A stretch of DNA of 64,000 bases from Agelaius tricolor. Lineage: Eukaryota > Chordata > Aves > Passeriformes > Icteridae. Shown piece after piece: positions 57,720 through 64,000 of the stretch. A program made the position numbers and the translations under genes. The notes under the pieces are model-generated. The model made no database searches. It saw nothing but the letters and a program-made list of their open reading frames with translations, and was not told the DNA's origin. The stretch is taken from contig JALJCS010000050.1 of NCBI GenBank assembly GCA_023055355.1, forward strand, positions 744,001 to 808,000, given 5' to 3'. Within the stretch, counting starts at the first letter, position 1, and every line of letters starts with the position of its first letter.

Positions 57720-58585
57720 GTTCCATGTTCCCTTGGTTCCATTGGGATCCACAGCATCACAATGGCCACTTGTTCCCATGAGGTTCCCCAGTGTCACCGT
57801 GGTGTCCTTGGACCCACCTGGTCACAACCGACCCATGGTTCCATGAGGTTCCGCGGTGTCACCATGGTCACTGTCAGAGGCTGGATGAGATCAATGTCCT
57901 GAGACACTGTGGGATGAGCTGTCAGTCAGTCACACAGTGGGGACAGTGCTAACCCAGCCCTGATTGCCTGAGCGATCAGAAATCCCACCTGGGGGCAGGC
58001 CCACAAAGGCCCGGGGGCTTAAAAACACGGAGCACAAGGTCAGCCCCTGGTATGGACTCTGCCTTCTCCTGGGGTTTGTGTCTCACCCACACTGGAACCC
58101 TAGGAACTGATAGTCATATGCGTGTCTTTCTATAGAGCTTCTGTCTTTCTGTCTCTCTCTCTTTCTTCTCTTTCTAATGCTCTTTATATGCAACATTTTT
58201 AGGCACCTCAGCAGTTTACGTGTTCAATGATTTTGAGGTTGAATGAGCTAAGTTAATGAAGTTACTGCTATGATAAGTGTCTTCTGTGTAATTGGATGTT
58301 GCATTAAATCCTTTTCCAAAGTTTCTTGTGTTTTTGTACTTTGCCAGTAACATTTTGTGTCCTTTTGACCTCTTGAGAATATCTGGCTGGTGTTCCTGCT
58401 GTGCACCAAACTCAAGTAAAGGAGCCTTTGTTTACCTGCAGCATTTCAGTGTTCTGGGCTGTTACACCCCACAGGCTCACAATGGCCTCTTGTTTCCACA
58501 CTGGCCCCTTGGTTCCATGGGCCCCAACAGTGCCACAATGATCCCCTTGGTTCCACAACTTCCCACAGTGTTGTAGAGAATACAT
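57720..58585. mobile_element. LTR-like block with minisatellite flanks (right arm)
   Basis: Mirror of 2964-3830. GGGGGCTTAAAAACACGG at about 58013 and GCATTAAATCC at about 58300 are promoter- and polyA-like signals in plus orientation. Confidence 0.45.
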
Positions 58586-59208
58586 TGTTAATGGAGTTAA
58601 TAGAAAGTTCCAATGATAGATATAGATGGTTTGTTTAATGTTTTATAGTTAAGTAAAGTGTCGGTGTTAGTTTTAATTGTTTTTTTAAAGGTTTTATAAT
58701 TATGTAAATCCCCTTACTGTTGGGTATTCTCCCCGCTACTCCCACTCTCATCTAAAATGGCAAACCACCCGAGACCATAAAGAGGATGATGACGTCACCT
58801 AATAAGAAAATATGAAACTCCCATAAGACTTAGCAGAAAGGGATTACATAACAAAAACCCCTAGAACAACGAACCACCATGCAAATAAAGAATCAAAATA
58901 ACACTTCTAAACAGAGGGAATATAAGACAATATCAAAGACCCTGGTCACAACTTTTAGCCTTCATCACCCTAACCAGAGTGGGCCACGAGCAGTATAAAT
59001 ATTATGAATCTGAAACCAACAGGCATCTACTCAGAGACTCTTGTGAGGAAAGAAGACCCAGCTCTGCTGGAGGACGGAGCTGACCTCCTCCTCCTCCACG
59101 CCCTCTGGGGAGGAGCGGTGGTGTGCGCACACCCCATGGGTCCCCTGCCTAGACTGTTTCCAGTAAAGCTGAAATCACTAAAGAGCTGCTCACGGGCCAT
59201 TCATAACA
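58586..59208 (+). mobile_element. 623-bp LTR, plus orientation (right arm)
   Basis: TGTTA...TAACA termini, TATAAATATTATG at about 58993, mirror of 2341-2963 with no length difference. Confidence 0.75.
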
Positions 59209-59990
59209 GTCTGGGGGACTGGTCCGGGACAGGCCACACCCAAAGAGGACTGAGGGCCTGCGGGATATCTGGCCCTATCTGGATCGGTCAGCAGCAGCCT
59301 AGGAGCAAAGAGTGTGGAGGAGCATGGGTAAGTAAAGGCAGTGTCAGGAGTAGGAGGCAAGCGAAAGAAGTGTGTGTGAGACGGGGCCCGGCAGCTCGGA
59401 GCCCCGAAGCAGCTGTGGGCCTCCGAGTACCGCGGTTCCGGACTCCTGCCAGGGGACCGGCCAGAAACGGAGGGAAGCAGGAGAAGCCTGAGTGAGTGAG
59501 ACGCCTCCCAGGGGGATAAGGTGGGCCCCCCTCCGGGCGTGGGAGGAATAGAAATGTGAGTGGCACGCAAGGGTTCGGCCTTCCCCCTTCAGGCTTGGTA
59601 GGCGCCCTCAGGGCGTGCTGAGGGTGGCAGAGGAATTGGTGAGTTGGCACGCAAACCCCGAACGGAGCTCCGGGTGCGGGGAGGATCGGGGCAGTGTGAG
59701 TCGCGCACAATCCCTGGAGTGGGGGGACACGGGTCCCTACCGGGGTTTGGGGTGCCCCGAGTACAGCAGCAGCACTGAGTAGAGCCAAGAGGGCCCCAGT
59801 GCCCAGGCTCGGACGGCGGTGCTGGGGGTTCAGTGTGCCGCGGTTCAGGTAGAAACCGTAAACCCACTGGAGGCCCCTGGGGGCATTGGGGTCACAGGGC
59901 AGGGCAGGGCTGAGCTTACAGGGCAGGGCAAGGCCCGACCTGCCCCTTCCTCCCCCACACACAAAATGTTTGGAGCCAACAATCTCCTCC
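59209..59990 (+). mobile_element. Retroviral leader with tRNA-Pro-like primer site (right arm)
   Basis: TGGGGGACTGGTCCGGGA begins two bases after the LTR end. Gammaretroviral tRNA-Pro sites read almost the same. A donor-like ATGGGTAAGT lies at about 59325. There is no gag frame. Confidence 0.55.
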
Positions 59991-60009
59991 AGTCTGTCAC
60001 AACAGGCAA

Positions 60010-60475
60010 TATTGGTGGTGAAATCCCAATTGTGGCCATGGGCACCTGGCTGAGAAGGACAGTTCTTTTCCATAAGAAGGAAAGCACAGAATTCCAAGGT
60101 TTGGAAGGCAGGTGAGAGTGTCAGTAGGCCAAGGCTGGCCAGACTTGTCAGTAATAGCAGATTTTGGATTTAGGGAATTTTGGAGGTGGAAACCAAATCT
60201 CGACCATGGGCACCTGGAGAAGCAGGACAGTTCTTTCCCATGGGAAGGACAGCATGGAGCCTCCCCAATGTTTTGGGGACAGATAAGAGGTGACCATTGT
60301 GAAACCACTGCCAGCCAGATTTGTCCTGGCAATATTCCTATGGGAACAATCCCTGGATAGAAACAAATTTGGAGGTGAAATCCCAATACTGGCCATGGGT
60401 GCCTGAAGCAGAAGGACAGTTCTTTTCCATTGGGAAGGAAAGCACAGAGCCCCAGTGTTTCAGCAGCAGATGAGA
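60010..60475. repeat. ~180-bp tandem repeat (right arm)
   Basis: Mirror of 1085-1545. Confidence 0.75.
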
Positions 60476-60549
60476 AGTAACCCTCTACATGCAAAGGTCC
60501 CTTGGAGCAGTCAGGCAGCCCATGGGAGGCCAAACCAGCCAGAGCTGTT

Positions 60550-61640
60550 CTGTGTTCCCTTGGTTTTATGGGGCTTCAGAGTGTCACAATGGTGCCTTGG
60601 ATCCATGGGGCCCCGCAGTGTCATAATGGTGACTTGATTCCATGGGTTCCAGCAGTGTCACAGTGGCCCCTTGATTACAAGAAGACCTGCAGTGTCACAC
60701 TGGCCCCCAGGTTCGATGGGGTCCCACAATGTCACAGTGGCCCCCAGGTGTCATAAGGCCCCGCAGTGTCACAATGGTCCCAAGGATTCCATGAGGCCTT
60801 GCAGTGTCACAATGGTCTCCGTGGTTCCCCAGGCCCCACAATGTCGCGTGACTCCTCTGTTCCATGAGCCCTGCAATGTCACAATGGACCTTTGGACCCT
60901 GGGGATTTGCTGTGTCACAATGGTCTCCTCTGGCTCCACAGTGTCACAATGGACCATTGATGACAGGAGGCCACTCTGTGTCACCCTGGAGCTTTGGTTC
61001 CATGCAGCCCTGCAGTGTCACAATGGTCTCCTTTGGTTGCCCAGTGTCACAATGGAGCACTGATGAAATGAGGCCCTGCAGTGTCACAATGGACCTTTGG
61101 TTGCATGCAGCCCTGCAGTGTCACAAAGGCCTCTTGGTTTCACGAGGCCCCACAATATCACAATGGTCCTCTTGGTTCTGTGGGGACCCCCAGGGGCACA
61201 ATGGTCTCCATGATTCCATGGTGCCTCTCAGTGTCACAATGGTCTCCGTGATTCCATGGTGCCTCTCAGTGTCAAAATGGCTCCTTGGTTCCATGAGGCT
61301 GTAAAGAGTCTTAATTGACTTTGCATGGTTCCATTAGGCCTTGCAATGTCACAGTGAACCTTTGGTTCCATGGAGTCTTGCAGTGTCACAATGGCCCCTT
61401 GGTTCCATGACACCCCAAAGTGTCATAATGGTCTCCATGGTGCCATGAGGCCCCCTGGTGTCACAATGGACCCTTGGTTCCATGAGGCCTCTCAGTGTCA
61501 CAATGATCCCTACATTCCATGGAGCCACACAATGTCAGTACGGTCCCCTTGGTTCCATGAGGCCCAGCAATGTCACAATGGTGCCTTGGTGTCACTGGGC
61601 CCCACAGTGACACAATGGTCCCTTGGTTCCATGGCCCTGT
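60550..61640. repeat. CATTGTGACAC-type minisatellite (right arm)
   Basis: Complement units (CAGTGTCACAATGG...CTTGGTTCCATG) about 37-46 bases long, mirror of 60-1000. The right array is somewhat longer than the left one, so unit number has changed between the arms. Confidence 0.85.
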
Positions 61641-61692
61641 GCTGGTGCATTCCCCCCTGCCCTTCTCAGGCCGCCCTGCCAGCTGAGAAATG

Positions 61693-63070
61693 CTCCTTGG
61701 GCCTCGGCCTTGGCCAACAGCCCCTGGGCTCAGCTCCTCTGCAGCTCATCACAAACACTGTCTGCTCCAGGCACTGCTGCTGCCCAACCAGCTCCTGGTT
61801 CCTTTAGCAGCAGCCCTGGGAACTGGTTTTGTTCCCTCAGTGGCACAAGATCCCTGTTCTCACCCTGCCAAAGAAAGCTGTTGGTGCCCAGTGCGGCCAG
61901 GATGAGCCATTGCTGGGGCTGAAGCCCCTCTCTTGGGGCCCTGCAAACAGCGCTCCAAAAGGAGCCCTTGGAGCTCTCCTGGGCCAGCGACTCCCTCTGA
62001 GCGGGGCCTCTCCCAGCCGGGAACTCTCCCGTTTGCTGCACTCGGGGATCCTGAACAAGCACAGAGCCTGGGCCGATCCCCCCACTCCTCCAGGCTCAAC
62101 CCTTTGCCCGCTGGGGAGATGCCAAAGCATCAGCAGTGAGCATTCCCTGCCCTCAGGGGAATTGCTCCCAGGTGCCTTGCACTGACTCTTTGTGGCTGTG
62201 TGCACACAGGAGTGCCTGTGCTGGGGAAATGTGGCAGAAATGCTGCTCCCTTAGGGGTTGGAGTGCCTTGGATAGCTGAGTCAGTCAGTCCTGTAGGGAA
62301 GTTTAAATCACAAGGTCTAAGTGAAATTAACTGCTGCTAAGAGTTGTTCTTAGTTGCTAAGTTGTTACCTTCAATATAATTATCAGCTAAGTTAAATATT
62401 GTAAGGTGTTATTCCTCTGTTAAATTTGCAAAGTCATAGGTTTAAGTTATGTTAAATGCTGTTACACTCTGCTCTTTTGCAAATTTGTGAAGTTGAAAGT
62501 ATCAGTATAGGTTAAGTTTGAGCTCTGTTAAACTTTTAGGCTGTATTCCTTTTATCCCTGTCCTCTCTGTCCTTTTCTCACACACACACACAGAAGGACA
62601 GTTCTCGGTTAATTTCTGGTTTGATTGCCTGGATTCTGTTTGGTTTTCTTGTTGCTTTGTTTCCCTGGTGTGCCTGAAGTGCCCAGTCAGGAGCAGAGTG
62701 ACTCTTGCCAAGGAACTTTGTGGTGCTGTCCCTTAAGATTAAATCTGGTTTTCGCTGCTCCCTTGCTGGGGATTTTTTCAGCGCTCTCAAGGCCTCGTTG
62801 GTAGCAGGGTGAAGGAGCCCTGGCCCAGGCTCTGGCCCTGGGGGACACGGGGACGCTGCCAGGGGGTCCCTGTCCCCCTGTGCCACCCCCAGGGCCCCGG
62901 CCCCCCATCCCCGTGTCAGGCTCTGGGGTCGATCTCGTGGAACATCCTCTGGGGGAGGCTGTGGGGCCGGGGGCGGGGGGACCCGGGGGGACAGGGGACC
63001 CCGCTGTGCACGAGCAGGGTTGGACTGCTCTGGGGGGAACTGTGAGGGGGGCCGGGGCAGAGTGACCTCC
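61693..63070. other. Sequence beyond the visible inverted repeat, no gene seen
   Basis: 61693-62200 is GC-rich. 62280-62560 is AT-rich with repeated GTTAAAT and AAGTT words. 62575-62595 has a short (CA)n run. 62800-63070 is GC-rich again. LTR-like features may be present but no boundary could be set. Confidence 0.4.
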
Positions 63071-63071
63071 C

Positions 63072-63435
63072 CAGGGACCTGACACAGCCCCTGTGATGTC
63101 ACACAGCCCCTGTGATGTCACACAGCAACCTGTGATGTCACACTGCCCCCGTGATGTCACAGAGCCAACTCTATGTCACCTTGTGATGTCATACAGCAGT
63201 GCTGTGACGTCACAGAAGACTGATGTCACAAAGTCACCCTGTGATGTCACAGCCTGCTTTATGATGATATCCAGCCAACAGGTGATGTCACAGCCCACTC
63301 TCGGATGCCATTGAGCCACCCTCTGTGATGGCAGACTCTGCTCTATGGCCTCATATCCTGCTCTGTGGTGTCACAGCCAGCTCTGTGATGTCACAGCCAG
63401 TTCTGTGATGTCACCATCCCCTCAGTGATGTCACA
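63072..63435. repeat. TGATGTCAC minisatellite, about 18-20 units
   Basis: Degenerate units of ~18-24 bases, each centred on GTGATGTCACA with CAGCC or CAGCCC linkers. The core is one base from the cAMP-response element TGACGTCA. Confidence 0.85.
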
Positions 63436-64000
63436 AAACCCTCAAGAACTCAGTTCTATTGAAACACTGAAGTTTCTTGTACTTTGAAGAGATCCCTGCC
63501 AGCGACACAACTGAGAAGTGTCCCCAGGTTCCAGCTAGAGCAGAACACTGCAGGCAGTGATGCCAGGTGGGCACAAGCAAGGCAAAGGTGTCTCTGGTGC
63601 TGAGCACACCTGGATGTGTTTCAGGAATGCAAAGGGCCAAGGCCTGAGCCCCAGGGCCTGGCCAGGCAGGTCCTGTCCCTCCCTCCTGGCTCAGGGCTCT
63701 TCCCGGGATGGGCACTGGCATGTGGGGATGTGCAATGCCAGGGGCAGGAGCGTGGGGCGGCCCCTGCCAGGCTGCTGAGCCGGGACAAGGAGGCAATGAG
63801 GCCCCAGGCCTGCAAGGGTCACTTGTCCCCTCCTGGCCCCAGGCCCAGCAGCCATGGCCAAAGTGCTGCCCAAGCTGGCTCTGGCAGGGCTGTCTTGCAG
63901 CTGCTGCCCATCCCTGTGCCCTGTGCAGCCCAGGCTGTCCCACGGTGTCCCTGCCCTGCGCCTCTGTCCCTGCAGGCTGTCGGCATCCCCCGGCTGCCCC
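63436..64000. other. GC-rich end of the window, no gene assigned
   Basis: A minus-strand frame (63431-63943) and a plus-strand ATG at 63854 running off the end are open but show no recognisable domain. Not called as genes. Confidence 0.35.

Larger units (their letters stand above)
52720..61692. repeat. Right arm of the giant inverted repeat
   Basis: Mirror copy of 1-8360, carrying in reverse order the small secreted gene, LTR pieces, minisatellite, 623-bp LTR, retroviral leader, ~180-bp tandem repeat and CATTGTGACAC-type minisatellite. The visible match stops at 61692 only because the left arm leaves the window, so the true right end may lie further out. Differences from the left arm are an LTR-like insertion at about 57119-57593 and a replaced segment at 56345-57039. 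Confidence 0.93.

Noticed and set aside
1..64000. CRISPR array, tRNA, rRNA or bacterial-type operon
   Set aside because: No such structure seen; the spaced repeats here are vertebrate satellites and minisatellites without unique equal-length spacers.

Overview
The window reads as nuclear DNA of a bird, most likely a songbird. The evidence is a minus-strand CR1 LINE, many avian-type retroviral LTRs, a multi-exon vertebrate SYCP1 gene with clear exon-by-exon homology, and a PIM1-like kinase of the kind that is multiplied in passerine genomes. There is no bacterial or CRISPR content and I saw no tRNA or rRNA gene.

Layout. The two ends form one very large inverted repeat. Bases 1-8360 reappear, reverse-complemented, at about 52720-61692. 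The left arm runs off the window edge, so its true outer end is not visible. Each arm holds the same series from outside inwards: a CATTGTGACACTG-type minisatellite, a ~180-bp tandem repeat, a retroviral leader with a tRNA-Pro-like primer site, a 623-bp LTR, more LTR and minisatellite pieces, and a complete small secreted-protein gene. That gene has five exons (four coding), encodes 70 aa, has a TATA box and a polyA signal, and points outwards in both arms. Its coding exons are identical in the two arms. The arms differ by an LTR-like insertion present only on the right and by a swapped ~700-bp segment.

The 44-kb spacer (8361-52719) holds, from left to right: an env-TM-bearing retroviral remnant; SYCP1 on the minus strand (28 coding exons, 34836 to 13183, 854 codons plus stop, in frame throughout) with a CR1 copy and a CCTT microsatellite in one intron; a CpG-rich SYCP1 promoter with minisatellites; a 440-bp palindrome; degenerate retroviral sequence including a dUTPase-like stretch; a PIM1-like pseudogene and an intact five-exon PIM1-like kinase gene (423 codons including stop), both on the minus strand; a ~131-bp satellite split by two solo LTRs with exact target duplications; and a second retroviral remnant (pol end plus env) whose env is interrupted by a 618-bp solo LTR with a 6-bp target duplication. 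Both inner ends of the inverted repeat abut retroviral env sequence.

Biology. SYCP1 is the transverse filament of the synaptonemal complex and acts in meiotic prophase. PIM kinases are short-lived constitutively active Ser/Thr kinases. The small gene is unassigned. I see no operon-like coordination. The unusual points are the palindromic architecture around a meiotic gene, four non-GT splice donors in SYCP1, and the duplicated secreted-peptide gene. All exon calls come from splice-site and frame reasoning by eye, without transcript data.
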